From positions 62,001 through 126,000 of the forward strand of contig JBGANQ010000002.1 of the NCBI GenBank assembly GCA_044222245.1: a DNA stretch of 64,000 nucleotides, read 5' to 3'. The notes beneath the pieces are model-generated. The model saw only the letters and a program-made list of their open reading frames with translations, was not told the DNA's origin and searched no databases. Each line of letters starts with the position of its first letter. Positions within the stretch are counted from its first letter, which is position 1. The stretch comes from CALFML01 sp044222245. Its GTDB lineage: Bacteria > Myxococcota_A > Polyangia > Palsa-1104 > JAEUJZ01. Positions 32,996-44,731 of this stretch are shown in pieces. The translations under genes were made by a program, and so were the position numbers.

Positions 32996-34555
32996 ATGCT
33001 AGCAGCTGCAGCGATGAGCGGACGGAGTACGGACCGGAGGGGACTGCTGGTGGCCCTGCTGTGCCTTGGCCTTGGCCTTGGCCTGCTCGGGTCGGCAGCG
33101 GTGGCGGAGGCCAGGCGGCCGCCCAGCGGACCGCCGAGCGGCCAGCCGCAGGCGCAGGCGGGGCGGCTGGTGCAGCAGGGGGTGATGGCGCTGGCGATGC
33201 GGGACTTTGGCGCGGCGTACCAGGCGCTGGCCGCTGCGTATCGCCTGCAGCCGAGCCCGGACACGCTCTACCAGCTGGGGGTTACGGCGCTGGCTTCGGG
33301 GGATCGGGTGGCCGCGCAGGATCTGATGCGGCGCTACCTGGCCGAGGTCGGCGCCGCCGGCGATCTAGCGCGGCGGGCCGAGGCGCAGCGCATCGCCGAG
33401 CAGCCGCGCGAAAACAGCGGCGAGGTGAGCGTGCTCGGCGCGGCGGGGGCGTTTGTGCTGGTCGATGAGCGGCTGGTCGGTCGGCTGCCGCTGGCCCGCC
33501 CGCTGCTGATCGCGGTGGGCGCGCACGTGCTGACAGTGGACCAGGCCGGCGTTCCGGCCGCCGGGCGCGTCGAGGTCAGTCGCGGCCAGGCTCTGGAGGT
33601 TCGTCCGAGCGAGGACGGGCGGGCCCTGCAGTCGCGGCGGCTGCCGACGGTGTTTGTCCAAAGTGAGCCGGCGCTGGCCGCGCCGCTGCAGGCAGTCACC
33701 ACCGCGGCGCTGGCCGCCGCCGGGCTCACCGGCTTCGATGGCGCCGCGCACAGCGCCGCCCTGCCGCCCCCCGAGTGCGCACGAGACGGCGCCTGCCTGC
33801 TGCGCTGGGCGGCCGCCCAGGGTGTGCAGTACACGCTGGAGCTGGGGGTGACCGCGGCCCCGTGCTCCGTCCGGGCGCGCCTGGTCGAGGTGACCCTGGC
33901 CCAGGAGGCCAGTCAGCGCGTCGCCAGCTGCGCCGCCGAGGGCGACCTGGAGCGGACGCTGGGCGCGCTCTTGCCGCCGCTGCTGAGCGAGGGCCTGGCT
34001 AGAGCGCAGGGGACCCTGCGGGTGACCTCGCAGCCGCCCGGGGCGCTGGTGCAGGTCGGGGAGCGCACGCTGGGCAAGACGCCGCTCGTGCAGCCGAGCT
34101 TCGCCCAGCCGCTGGAGCTGCTGGTGCAGCTGCCCGGCTTTCTGCCCGAGCGGCGCCGGGTGGAGGTCGCGGCGGCTGGCACCACCGAGGTCCAGATCGA
34201 GCTTCAAAAGGAGCAGTCGCCCCCGGCGCCGCGTCCGCTGGTCTGGCAGCGGCAGCGGCCGCGCTGGCGAGTTGCCCTGGGGGCGATCGCCCTGGGAGTC
34301 GGCGCCGGCCTGGTCGGCTTTGGCATCTCGGCGCTGGCCATAGACGGCGGCTGCGTCAGCGACCCGGTCGCGCCGAGCCTGGCCTGCCAGCGGCGCTACG
34401 CCACCCAAGGGGCCGGCATCGGTCTGGTCGTGCCCGGCGCGCTGCTGCTCGGCGCCGGAGTCGCGGCGCTGGCGACTCCCGGACCGCTGCGCCAGGTCGA
34501 GGCGCCGCTGCCGCGCAGCAGCGTGACCGGGGCGAGCACGGGCGGCCGCTTCTGA
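32996..34555 (+). CDS. secreted PEGA-domain protein with TPR-like N-terminus (copy 2)
   Basis: 519 aa. Signal peptide (LLVALLCLGLGLGLLGSAAV), TPR-like region (LVQQGVMALAMRDFGAAYQA, TLYQLGVTALASGDRVAAQD), a hairpin (FVLVDERLVGRLPLARPLLI), a PEGA domain (LRVTSQPPGALVQVGERTLG, LVQLPGFLPERRRVEV), and two hydrophobic segments with a GGC...C loop (SALAIDGGCVSDPVAPSLAC). This is the same order as the product of 12892, so the genes are paralogues. It sits 23 bases after the FG-GAP 3' fragment and 22 before the second FG-GAP gene, as copy 1 abuts its FG-GAP gene. ATG 32996 is used; 33014 is possible. Confidence 0.85.
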   Translation: MLAAAAMSGRSTDRRGLLVALLCLGLGLGLLGSAAVAEARRPPSGPPSGQPQAQAGRLVQQGVMALAMRDFGAAYQALAAAYRLQPSPDTLYQLGVTALASGDRVAAQDLMRRYLAEVGAAGDLARRAEAQRIAEQPRENSGEVSVLGAAGAFVLVDERLVGRLPLARPLLIAVGAHVLTVDQAGVPAAGRVEVSRGQALEVRPSEDGRALQSRRLPTVFVQSEPALAAPLQAVTTAALAAAGLTGFDGAAHSAALPPPECARDGACLLRWAAAQGVQYTLELGVTAAPCSVRARLVEVTLAQEASQRVASCAAEGDLERTLGALLPPLLSEGLARAQGTLRVTSQPPGALVQVGERTLGKTPLVQPSFAQPLELLVQLPGFLPERRRVEVAAAGTTEVQIELQKEQSPPAPRPLVWQRQRPRWRVALGAIALGVGAGLVGFGISALAIDGGCVSDPVAPSLACQRRYATQGAGIGLVVPGALLLGAGVAALATPGPLRQVEAPLPRSSVTGASTGGRF

Positions 34556-34577
34556 CTCACTTTCCGGAGGCAAGACG

Positions 34578-36068
34578 ATGCGCTGTGTACTGGGCGTGGC
34601 TCTGCTAGCAGGACTGGGGCTCGCCGCGGGCTGCGAGGCGCTGTGGGGCGGACTGTCGATTCCGGCCCCCGAGAACTGTGCGCTCGGCGGCAATCCCTGC
34701 CCCAAGGGCCAGATCTGCAGCCCGATCACCCAGCTCTGCCAGGACGAGCTCACCTTCACCGAGGTCACTCCGGCGCGCGCGCCGACCAGCGCTGCGCAGA
34801 CGCCGCTGCTCATCCGCGGCACGAACTTCGCTCCGGGAATGTCGGTCAAGTGGAACGGAGTCAAGCTCGGGCCGGTCAGCGTCGACTCTGCGACCACCCT
34901 GCGCGTCACCGCGCCGATGAGCTCGGGCGACTGGCGGGTCCAGATCGAGCTCCAGAGTCCGAGCGGACTCACCGTGAGCCGCACCGATCTGTTTTCCTAT
35001 TACTCCACTGCAGTCTCCTTCCAGACATTTGTCCCGCCCGTCCCTTCCTTTCAGGGCACTTCGGTGCTCGGCGTGGCGCCGCTCCTGACCGCGACCAGCG
35101 CCGGCATGATCCTCGGCTCGGGAACCGGTCAGCTGCGGGCGCTGCTGCTGGGCAGTACGGGGCAGACAGTCTCCGAGCTGTGGACCGCGGTCGGCCCGCA
35201 GAACACCAACGCGCTGCTCGTCGGGGAGCTCAACGGAGACCGCGTCCGCGATATCGTGATCGGTGCCAGCTCGGGATTTTACTGGAGTGCTGGGAATGCG
35301 GACCTGAGCTTCCAGAATAGCGCGCTCCTGTACTCCGGAGTGATGGCCGGAGCGAGCCTGGGAATCGGTGATCTGGATGGCGATGGCGCGGCGGAGATCG
35401 TCGGCGTCGACCTGAAGACCAATCAGGTCGCGGTGCTGAGCGCTGATGGCAAGCGCTCCTCCGCGCTGCCAGTCGGGGCGCTGAGCCTGGGCGCGGTCGC
35501 CGTGGGACAGCTGGACGGGCAGGGCGGCGATGACATCGCGGTCACTTATAAAGGGACAGTCGATCACCTGAGTCTGTTTCGCGGCGGCAGCGGAGCTCCG
35601 GTGGATGTAAGCCTCGCCGCGTGCAAGGACGGACTAGTCCAGGTAGGCCGCTTCACTTCTGGACCCGCTCGGGATCTGCTGCTGGCGTGCGCCGATCGTG
35701 TCCAGCTGCTCGCCGGCGCTGGAGACGGAACCTTCACTGCCGGGACCCCCTTCCTGATTGCCCTGCCGAGCGGCCAGGAAGTCGGCGCGCCGCTGCTCGC
35801 CGACTTTGATGGCGATGGCGACCTGGATGTAGTGCTCCTGCAGCTGGCGGCGGCCGGGGCGCCGCGCGCCGATCTTTACCTGCTTGAAAACAGCGATGGT
35901 CGCGGCAGCCTGGCGGCGCGGTCGCTCGGGATCAGCGTAGCGACGACAGTCAGCGCCCTGATGGCGGTCGGCGATGTGAATAACGATGGCAAGCCGGACG
36001 TGGTGCTCAGCGAGAGACTGTCCGCGGCGACCACGCCGCTCACCGTGCTGCTCAACGCCTCGCGCTGA
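34578..36068 (+). CDS. FG-GAP/IPT-TIG lipoprotein (intact paralogue)
   Basis: 496 aa. Lipoprotein signal MRCVLGVALLAGLGLAAGC, Cys-rich linker (ENCALGGNPCPKGQICSP), an IPT/TIG domain (about 55-145: PLLIRGTNFAPGMSVKWNGV), then FG-GAP repeats with calcium loops (DLDGDGAAE, DFDGDGDLD, DVNNDGKPD) forming a probable seven-bladed propeller. GGAGG stands nine bases before the ATG. It is the best reference for the interrupted gene at 14562. Probably an outer-membrane or surface lipoprotein; ligand unknown. Convergent with the kinase at 36094, 25 bases between stops. Confidence 0.85.
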   Translation: MRCVLGVALLAGLGLAAGCEALWGGLSIPAPENCALGGNPCPKGQICSPITQLCQDELTFTEVTPARAPTSAAQTPLLIRGTNFAPGMSVKWNGVKLGPVSVDSATTLRVTAPMSSGDWRVQIELQSPSGLTVSRTDLFSYYSTAVSFQTFVPPVPSFQGTSVLGVAPLLTATSAGMILGSGTGQLRALLLGSTGQTVSELWTAVGPQNTNALLVGELNGDRVRDIVIGASSGFYWSAGNADLSFQNSALLYSGVMAGASLGIGDLDGDGAAEIVGVDLKTNQVAVLSADGKRSSALPVGALSLGAVAVGQLDGQGGDDIAVTYKGTVDHLSLFRGGSGAPVDVSLAACKDGLVQVGRFTSGPARDLLLACADRVQLLAGAGDGTFTAGTPFLIALPSGQEVGAPLLADFDGDGDLDVVLLQLAAAGAPRADLYLLENSDGRGSLAARSLGISVATTVSALMAVGDVNNDGKPDVVLSERLSAATTPLTVLLNASR

Positions 36069-36093
36069 GGCTCCGTCGCGTCCGCGCCGACAG

Positions 36094-37644
36094 CTAGTGT
36101 CCGCGCAGCAGCAGCACCGCGCCCGCGGCGAGCAGCAGGGCGACCAGCACCAGCCACAGCGCGGCCCGCGAGCGACTCGGCGTGGCCGCGGCGGGGGTCG
36201 GCGCCGGCTTGCGGTCCGCTACCTGCGGGTCCGAGCTATAGTCGCTCTTGACGATCTCCATCGGCACCCAGCTCGGTCCGGTGAGGGCGCCGGGATTGGA
36301 GGGCGGCGGCAGCCGGGCGGCGCCGGGCGGGCCCTGCCGCGCCGGCGGCACCACCGCAGACTTCGGCGCGCTCATCGGGACCAGGTCATGCAGGTGCATC
36401 GACTGCACGGGGATCGTCTTGGCGTTGTCCGCCATGTCGCCGAGCTTCTGGATGAAGTCGGGCTCCCCGGGGCTTGTCGGATCGTAGGCGCCGACGCTGG
36501 GGTCTTTGACCGCCTCGGCGTCCTTGCCCGGTGGCCGCGCCGGCGGTGCGGCAAGCACGGCGGCACCGCCGCCGGTCGCCGGCTGGGCGAGCGTCCGATC
36601 CTCCGCGATGAGCTGCGGCAGGCTGGTCGAGGAGGGGCCGGGCTTTTTGACGCGCAGCGCGGTGGTCACCGTCAGATCCGGCACCGCGAGCTCGGCGCTC
36701 ATGCGCGGCGAGCTGAGGGCCTTGGCAGGGACCGTCGGCCGCTCCTCGCTGCCGCTCGGTCGCGAGTCCAGCTGGATGATCGGCTGCGCCGCGGTGGCGC
36801 CCCCCTGGAGCATCCGCTCCAGCTGGCCCTTGACCTGCTCCATCGTCGGCCGCGCCGTCGGCTCCTTGGCGAGCATGCTGTGCACCAGGCCCACCAGCTT
36901 GGACGGCACCAGCGGCACGTACTGGGTCAGCAGCGGCGGCGGCTTGCTCATGTGCATGGTCAGAAATTCGCCGGGCCGATCGGTGACAAAGGGCGGTCGG
37001 GCAGCGAGCATCTCAAACAGAATGATCCCCAGGGAGTAGACATCGGTCTTGGCATCGACGTCCTTGCCGCCCAGGCACTGCTCCGGCGACATATAGGCAG
37101 GCGTGCCCATAAGGACGTTGGCCGAGGTGGTCACGCCGGCGCTGCGCCCGGCGGCCATCTTGGCGATTCCGAAGTCGAGCAGCTTGGTCCGCTCTCCCCC
37201 GGGCGCTTCGGCATCGGGGACGATGATGATGTTGTCGGGCTTGAGGTCCCGATGGATGATGCCCTTGTCGTGGGCCGCGGCGAGCGCCGAGGCGAGCTGG
37301 CGGCCCAGGCGCAGCACGTCGCCGTGGGCCATCTTGCCGACTCGCTCCAGGCGCTTGTAGAGGGACTCCCCCTCCAGGTACTCCATGGCCAGGTAGGCGA
37401 CGCCGCCCGGCTCGTGGCCGTAGTCAAAGACCTTGACGATGCCGGGATGGGCGATGAGGTTGGCGGCGCGCGCCTCGTTGAAGAAGCGGCCGGCGACCTC
37501 GGCGTTGCTGGCGTACTCCGGGCGGAGGACCTTGATCGCGGCGCGCACCTCGATGTCCTCGCGCACCGCCTCGTAGACGACGCCCATGCCGCCTTGTCCG
37601 AGCTTGCGTACGAGCCGGTATTTACCGATGCGCTGACCGATCAT
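36094..37644 (-). CDS. Ser/Thr protein kinase, C-terminally membrane-anchored
   Basis: 516 aa. Kinase domain at about 8-275: LVRKLGQGGMGVVYEA, AAIKVL, IIHRDLKPDNIII, LLDFGIAKM, GTPAYMSPEQ, with all catalytic residues (K, HRD, DFG). A Pro/Ser/Ala-rich low-complexity region of about 210 residues contains LPQLIAEDRTLAQPATGG and SMHLHDLVPMSAP. A tail anchor LWLVLVALLLAAGAVLLL ends four residues before the stop. Nothing is left outside the membrane, so regulation must come from the linker or partners. Next to the PEGA/FG-GAP genes, which may supply the surface part of the pathway (inference). Confidence 0.92.
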   Translation of the reverse strand: MIGQRIGKYRLVRKLGQGGMGVVYEAVREDIEVRAAIKVLRPEYASNAEVAGRFFNEARAANLIAHPGIVKVFDYGHEPGGVAYLAMEYLEGESLYKRLERVGKMAHGDVLRLGRQLASALAAAHDKGIIHRDLKPDNIIIVPDAEAPGGERTKLLDFGIAKMAAGRSAGVTTSANVLMGTPAYMSPEQCLGGKDVDAKTDVYSLGIILFEMLAARPPFVTDRPGEFLTMHMSKPPPLLTQYVPLVPSKLVGLVHSMLAKEPTARPTMEQVKGQLERMLQGGATAAQPIIQLDSRPSGSEERPTVPAKALSSPRMSAELAVPDLTVTTALRVKKPGPSSTSLPQLIAEDRTLAQPATGGGAAVLAAPPARPPGKDAEAVKDPSVGAYDPTSPGEPDFIQKLGDMADNAKTIPVQSMHLHDLVPMSAPKSAVVPPARQGPPGAARLPPPSNPGALTGPSWVPMEIVKSDYSSDPQVADRKPAPTPAAATPSRSRAALWLVLVALLLAAGAVLLLRGH

Positions 37645-38012
37645 CTGCCTCTGTGACCCACGATGGCCGGTTGAACAAGCCGCTGTCGCTCTTTTGCCCG
37701 ACCGATAAGGCGCGACCGCCGCCGCCGGACCGCTGGGTACCCTACAGCGGCTCCGGGACGCATGAGCTTCAGCTCATAGTAGCCCAAAAGAAATTTTAGG
37801 TAGAGCGGCGTCTAGGGCAAAGCGCCGGGCAGGCGGTGGCCCAGGACCCGATCGCCGCCGCAGCCCAAGCTTGGGCGCTGGCCGGGCGGGAAACTAAAAA
37901 TGCGGCTTCGAGTTGCACACGTCCTTGCGGACGTTACAGTTTCCTACACGAGGGAAACACTCGATGCGGCAGCCGTCGGCTCGCCACGCGGAGCCGGCCC
38001 GACAGGAGACCC
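37645..38012. other. gene-free stretch between divergent kinase and CBS genes
   Basis: Holds two divergent promoters by position. ACGTCC-TTGC-GGACGT (37919-37934) is a perfect hairpin 79 bases before the CBS start and may lie in its leader. No riboswitch consensus was recognised. Confidence 0.5.
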
Positions 38013-38495
38013 ATGAAGGTAGCGTTCTTTTTGACCTTGAAAGAGGATGTGGTCTATCTGCCGATAGACGCCACCATGCGGCAGGCGCTGGAGCGTATGG
38101 AGTACCATCGTTATAGCGCCGTCCCCCTTCTCGATCCAGCGGGCCGCTACGTCGGCACGCTCACCGAAGGGGATCTGCTGTGGAAGATGAAGGGCGCCGG
38201 CCTCACCTTCGCCGAGACCGAGACCTATCGCCTGCTCGATGTGCCGCGTCATGTGACAAACCACCCGGTGCATATCGATGCCGAGATGGAAGAGCTCCTC
38301 AGCAAGGCGACCGATCAGAACTTTGTCCCGGTGGTCGACAGCCGCCAGGTGTTCATTGGGATCGTCCGCCGGCGTGATCTGGTGAAGTACTGCCTGCGGC
38401 TGGTGCAGGAAAAGCGCGACATACTGCCGCTGGCAGCGGCGAGAAGCTTCGCCCTGGCCGCCCCGGTGGCCGCGGGAGCGCCGGATCTGATATAA
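38013..38495 (+). CDS. CBS-domain pair protein
   Basis: 160 aa made of two CBS motifs: MKVAFFLTLKEDVVYLPIDA then AVPLLDPAGRYVGTLTEGDL, and VTNHPVHIDAEMEELL then VPVVDSRQVFIGIVRRRDLV. CBS pairs bind adenosine nucleotides and act as energy sensors or switches on other proteins. AGGAGA precedes the ATG at 38013, so the long upstream open frame is not translated. It is only eight bases ahead of a polytopic kinase, and a functional link is plausible. Close relatives in Firmicutes (YbbK/CcpN-cofactor type) have the same two-domain layout; exact role unknown. Confidence 0.88.
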   Translation: MKVAFFLTLKEDVVYLPIDATMRQALERMEYHRYSAVPLLDPAGRYVGTLTEGDLLWKMKGAGLTFAETETYRLLDVPRHVTNHPVHIDAEMEELLSKATDQNFVPVVDSRQVFIGIVRRRDLVKYCLRLVQEKRDILPLAAARSFALAAPVAAGAPDLI

Positions 38496-38503
38496 GTGGA
38501 ATC

Positions 38504-40156
38504 ATGGGTGGCCTGCGCCGAGACTCGCCGTCTGCAACCGGAGCCGACGGCGGGATCTTGGCGGGACCTGTCGCCGCCGCGCCGGAGCCGACGGCGCGGG
38601 AACCGAGCGGGGAGCCAAGCTCCCTGGCCGACCTTGGTGTAGGCGAGACCGTGGATGGGGCGCTGGCGGCGACGATGTCCGGCGCACCCACGGCGCCGCC
38701 GGTGGCAGCGACAAGCGCACCGGGGTCCGGCGGGCCGGTGCGGGCGGCGCAGCGGGTGGGGCGCTACCTCATCCTGCGGCAGATCGGGGCCGGCGGCATG
38801 GGGGTGGTCTTCGCCGCCTACGATGAGGAGCTTGATCGCAAGGTGGCGGTCAAGCTTTTGCGCCAGGCCGGTGACGCCCGCAGCGATCTGCGGGCGCGCA
38901 TCTTGCGCGAAGCGCAGGCGATGGCCCGCCTCTCGCACCCCAACGTGGTGCAGGTCTATGAAGTCGGCGAAGTCGCCACCGCCGCCGGGCAGGTGTTCAT
39001 CGCCATGGAGTTCATCGAGGGCACGACGCTCTCGGAGTGGCAGCGCCAGCGCAGCTGGGAAGAGGTGCTGCCGGTCTACCTGGAGGCCGGTCAGGGCCTG
39101 CGCGCCGCCCATGAGTCGGGCCTGGTCCACCGAGATTTCAAGCCGGACAACGTCCTTGTCGGCAAGGATGGGCGACCCCGGGTCGCTGACTTCGGCCTCG
39201 CCCGCATCCGAGAGACCGACCCGGCCGATCCGGTGAGCGTCGCCGCCGTCAGCCAGATGAGCCCCGAGAGCCTGCTGGTCACCCCCCTGACCCAGGACGG
39301 GGCGATCCTCGGCACCCCGGCCTATATGTCGCCCGAGCAGTACCGCGGCGAGCCAACCGACAGCCGCTGCGATCAGTTCAGCTTCTGCGCCGCCCTGTAT
39401 GAGGGCCTGTACAAGACGCTGCCGTTCGCCGGCCAGACGCTGGCCGAGCTGCGCCACAACGTGCTCGGCGGCAACATCCGGCCGCCGCCGCCGCGCTCGA
39501 CGGTGCCGCCGACGGTCGAGGCGGCGCTGCGGCGCGGCCTGGCGACCGACCCCGAGCGGCGCTTTGCCTCAATGGGGGCGATGCTCGAGGCGCTGGCCTT
39601 CGATCCCAAGCGCGACCCCGGCGCTGCGCCGTGGTCGCGCAAGCTGTTCGGCCGGGCGATGGTGGCGATCATGCTGCTCATCCTGCTGGCGATGTTTCCC
39701 GCGGCGCGGCGCGGCGAGGTCACGGCGCTGCAGGTGCTGACCGCCTCGGCGACGTGCCTTTTGGTGGGGGGCCTGGCGGCGTTTTTCCTGCGGCGGACGC
39801 TGCTGCGGAACTTTTTTCACCGCAGCATCATCTTCTGCATGCTGATCTTCATCGCGCAGCAGATCTGCATCCACGGGCTGGCGGCGCTGAGCGGTCTGAC
39901 GCCCCGGCAGGTGCTGCCGATCGAGCTGGTCTGCATGGCGGCCACCGGCGCCACCCTCTCTTACTTCTTGTTTCATGCCGGCTGGGTGCTGCAGCCGCTG
40001 CTGCTCGGGTCGGCGATATGGGTGGCGCTGCGCCCGCAGGACGCCAGCCTGGTCACCCTGGTGGTCTACCCGCTGTGCATGGGGCATGTGCTTTACCTGT
40101 GGGGGCGGGCGACCAACTCGCGCAAGACCGCCGAGCAGGTCCGCGGCCGGGGATAG
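38504..40156 (+). CDS. Ser/Thr protein kinase with polytopic C-terminus
   Basis: 550 aa. After an Ala/Pro/Glu-rich head of 85 residues comes a kinase domain: LRQIGAGGMGVVFAAY, VAVKLL, LVHRDFKPDNVLV (HRDF variant), VADFGLARI, ILGTPAYMSPEQ. A KFGR-like junction is followed by about five hydrophobic helices (MVAIMLLILLAMF, CLLVGGLAAFFL, SIIFCMLIFIAQQICIHGL, VCMAATGATLSYFLF, LVTLVVYPLCMGHVLYL). Bacterial Hanks kinases generally have one helix or none; a multi-helix tail like a sensor or transporter core is less common and seen in Myxococcota and Planctomycetes. It follows the CBS gene at eight bases. Confidence 0.9.
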   Translation: MGGLRRDSPSATGADGGILAGPVAAAPEPTAREPSGEPSSLADLGVGETVDGALAATMSGAPTAPPVAATSAPGSGGPVRAAQRVGRYLILRQIGAGGMGVVFAAYDEELDRKVAVKLLRQAGDARSDLRARILREAQAMARLSHPNVVQVYEVGEVATAAGQVFIAMEFIEGTTLSEWQRQRSWEEVLPVYLEAGQGLRAAHESGLVHRDFKPDNVLVGKDGRPRVADFGLARIRETDPADPVSVAAVSQMSPESLLVTPLTQDGAILGTPAYMSPEQYRGEPTDSRCDQFSFCAALYEGLYKTLPFAGQTLAELRHNVLGGNIRPPPPRSTVPPTVEAALRRGLATDPERRFASMGAMLEALAFDPKRDPGAAPWSRKLFGRAMVAIMLLILLAMFPAARRGEVTALQVLTASATCLLVGGLAAFFLRRTLLRNFFHRSIIFCMLIFIAQQICIHGLAALSGLTPRQVLPIELVCMAATGATLSYFLFHAGWVLQPLLLGSAIWVALRPQDASLVTLVVYPLCMGHVLYLWGRATNSRKTAEQVRGRG

Positions 40157-40171
40157 GGCGGCGCGGGGCGC

Positions 40172-40728
40172 CTATAAGACGCGCAGCTTCGGTGACCGCG
40201 GCGGCGCTGCCGCGGCCGGAGCCTCGGGGGCGGTGGACGGCGCGCCGCGCGGCGTGAACAGGTAGCGCGTGCCGTCAGAGCTGATGTGGTATTCCCACGG
40301 CTCGCCGCCTTCGCCGAGGAACCGGGCCACGGCGTCAGGCTCTGCCCCGAGCGGGGCCCCGGCACGGGCGACCTCGGCGCGGATCGCCGGCAGCACCTTC
40401 TGCAGCAGCGCGGGCGACAGCCGCACCTTGCCGCGGTAGCCGGGCACGCCGCGGGCGTAGGGACAGTCCTTGGCGAGGAAGCCGCCGGCGAGCGCGTCGT
40501 GCGCGGTGTGGCACCACGGGGCCAGCTCGAAGCGCCGCTCGTAGACGCTGCAGCGGTAGCGACCGTCGTCATCGCGGGCGAGGAACTTGCAGCGCAGCGC
40601 ATCGACCACCACCGCCAGGCCGTTGACCGGGATGGCAAAGTGGCACGACATCCCGCAGCGGCGGCACAGGGCCTCGTGCGCGGCGGCTGAGAGCTCGGCG
40701 AGCGGGGGCTGGGCGGGGCGCTCGGCCA

Positions 40729-40729
<1 letters not shown>
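40172..40729 (-). CDS. YkgJ-type cysteine-cluster protein
   Basis: 185 aa. Cysteines are spaced as in the YkgJ/DUF3109-like zinc-or-iron-cluster family: CRRCGMSCHF near the N-terminus, LRCKFLARDDDGRYRC, then PWCHTAHDAL and AKDCPYARGVPGYRGK. Members bind a metal (zinc or Fe-S) and have no agreed function. The ATG at 40729 overlaps the stop of the kinase before it (TGATG), so the two are translated together. Some members are paired with kinases in Myxococcota; this pairing hints at an accessory role. Confidence 0.8.
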
Positions 40730-43056
<2,327 letters not shown>

Positions 43057-43204
43057 CGTAACTAAGATACCCGAATCTTGGGCCGGCAGGGGCTCTGACC
43101 GTACAGTCGGCTACCGGGGGGGGCGGGCAGCGCGGCGCCGGCTTAGGCGTTGGGGGCTTTGGGGGCTCGGGCGGGCCGCTGCCCCGGGCGACCGGGGCGG
43201 GCGG

Positions 43205-44731
43205 CTAGCCTTCGTCGCTGTGCTTGCAGAACAGCCGCAGCGAGGCCGGCTGATCGGCGCCGCCGTAGGGCATGACCCCGATCTCCTCCCAGCCAAGGCC
43301 GCTCAGGCACTCGGCGAGCTTGCTCGGATCGTAGCGGCGGAAGCGGAACAGCGAGAACTGGCGATCGGCGCGGCCGCGCGACTGCACGGTGGCCACCGCG
43401 TCCAGGGCGTAGCTGCCGGGGACCGGGCACTGGGTGTCCAGGTTCCAGTGGAACTCGACGCTCAGCACGTCCTTGCAGTGGCGCCAGATCGGCCCGCTCA
43501 GCCAGGCGGCGTGCGCCGGCGAGACGCCGCTCGACCAGGTCTTGTCGCGCTTTTTGATCTCCGCCGGATCGTCGGCCGAGCCGCGCGCCACCTGCATGTC
43601 GAGCAGCAAGAGGTCCCCCTGCGAGCAGCCGAGCAGGCTGTGCTGGAAGAACCGCGGCTCGTTGTCGAGGTTGGCCAGAGTGCCGCCGAGCATGCAGAAC
43701 ACCCGTCGCCGCTGCAGGCGGGCCGGCGTGTAGTAAAGCTGGGTGTAAAGCGGCATGTGGTGGAAGTTGCACTGCATGCCCCAGACGTGGACGTTGGGGA
43801 TCCCGGTCAGGGTGTCGGCGGCGTGCTTGTAGGCGCAGCTCAAAAGCGGCTGGCTGATGTCTAAAAGGCACAGCTCGATGCTCGGGGCGTGCGCCTCCTC
43901 GATGAGGTGCTGCACCAGGCGCACCTCCAGCGTGCCATCGCCGGCGCCCAGGGCAATGACGTTGAGGCCGACCGGGCCGCTGGCGGCGACGATGCGCTTG
44001 GCCGCATCGGCCAGCGGGGTGCTGGCGCGCAGGCTGGCGGCGATCGCCGACTGCTGGCACATCGCCATGTAGGCGGCGGCGCTCTGGTGATCGAGGTAGG
44101 CGTTGGTCTGCTCGACGTGGCCGCCGGCGCCATTGAGGAAGCGGCCGAGGTCCATGACCATGCGCACCGGGTCATAGGTCGGGGTGATGAAGCAGTTCAG
44201 CTCCGAGCTGACCTCGGCCTTCTCGACCACGGTGGTGCGCTCGGCGGCGGGCGGCGACGGCTGGCCCGGCACGTCGGCCCAGGTCAGCTTGAGCTCGGCG
44301 ACGCCGATGAGGCGGATGAGCGTCGCGCGGCTCGGCGGATGGCGCGCCGTCTCGATGAACTTGATCGTCGCGTCCGAGAGCTTGGCCTTGCGGGCCAGCT
44401 GGACGCGCGAGAACCCGGCGGCGTTGCGCTTGTCGCGCAGCAGCTTGCCAAAGTCCTGCATCTGCTTGGTCGTCAGCGACTGGCCCCCTCGCTTCATGAC
44501 GAGCGAGGTGCCCGAGCTCTCGGCAAAGTGCACTACGTCCTGGACCATCCCGATGTACTCAATCCACGTCGGCTGCTTCTCGGCGGGCTGCTCGGCGGCA
44601 AGCGCCTGCAGCTGCTCCACCAGATCCAGCGCGTGGAGGCGCACGGCGCGCAGCCGCTCCTGCTGGGCGGTCTTGGTCTCTTCGTCGTGCGCTTCGTCTG
44701 TCGGACTTTTCACGAGCGCTGGGGTCTGCAT
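43205..44731 (-). CDS. HTH-domain fused to EgtD-like SAM methyltransferase
   Basis: 508 aa. Residues 93-143 are an XRE-type HTH (FGKLLRDKRNAAGFSRVQLA, SDATIKFIETARHPPSR). Residues 215-508 are a methyltransferase related to the histidine-specific EgtD family: VNVIALGAGDG-type glycine motif in GLNVIALGAGDGTLEVRL, LCLLDISQPLLSCAYKHA, MLGGTLANLDNEPRFF, QGDLLLLDMQV. The start at 44731 has AGGAGG upstream on the coding strand. A DNA-binding regulator fused to such an enzyme is unusual; substrate unknown. A second, truncated methyltransferase of this family lies in module 2 at 30420. The upstream 400 bases are AT-rich and contain several TACCT motifs. Confidence 0.82.
   Translation of the reverse strand: MQTPALVKSPTDEAHDEETKTAQQERLRAVRLHALDLVEQLQALAAEQPAEKQPTWIEYIGMVQDVVHFAESSGTSLVMKRGGQSLTTKQMQDFGKLLRDKRNAAGFSRVQLARKAKLSDATIKFIETARHPPSRATLIRLIGVAELKLTWADVPGQPSPPAAERTTVVEKAEVSSELNCFITPTYDPVRMVMDLGRFLNGAGGHVEQTNAYLDHQSAAAYMAMCQQSAIAASLRASTPLADAAKRIVAASGPVGLNVIALGAGDGTLEVRLVQHLIEEAHAPSIELCLLDISQPLLSCAYKHAADTLTGIPNVHVWGMQCNFHHMPLYTQLYYTPARLQRRRVFCMLGGTLANLDNEPRFFQHSLLGCSQGDLLLLDMQVARGSADDPAEIKKRDKTWSSGVSPAHAAWLSGPIWRHCKDVLSVEFHWNLDTQCPVPGSYALDAVATVQSRGRADRQFSLFRFRRYDPSKLAECLSGLGWEEIGVMPYGGADQPASLRLFCKHSDEG

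Noticed and set aside
32410..33264. Minus-strand open frame of 284 codons across site C
   Set aside because: It is antisense to the FG-GAP 3' part and the PEGA gene, and in site C merely reflects the repeat; Ser/Arg-rich composition is typical of a shadow frame.
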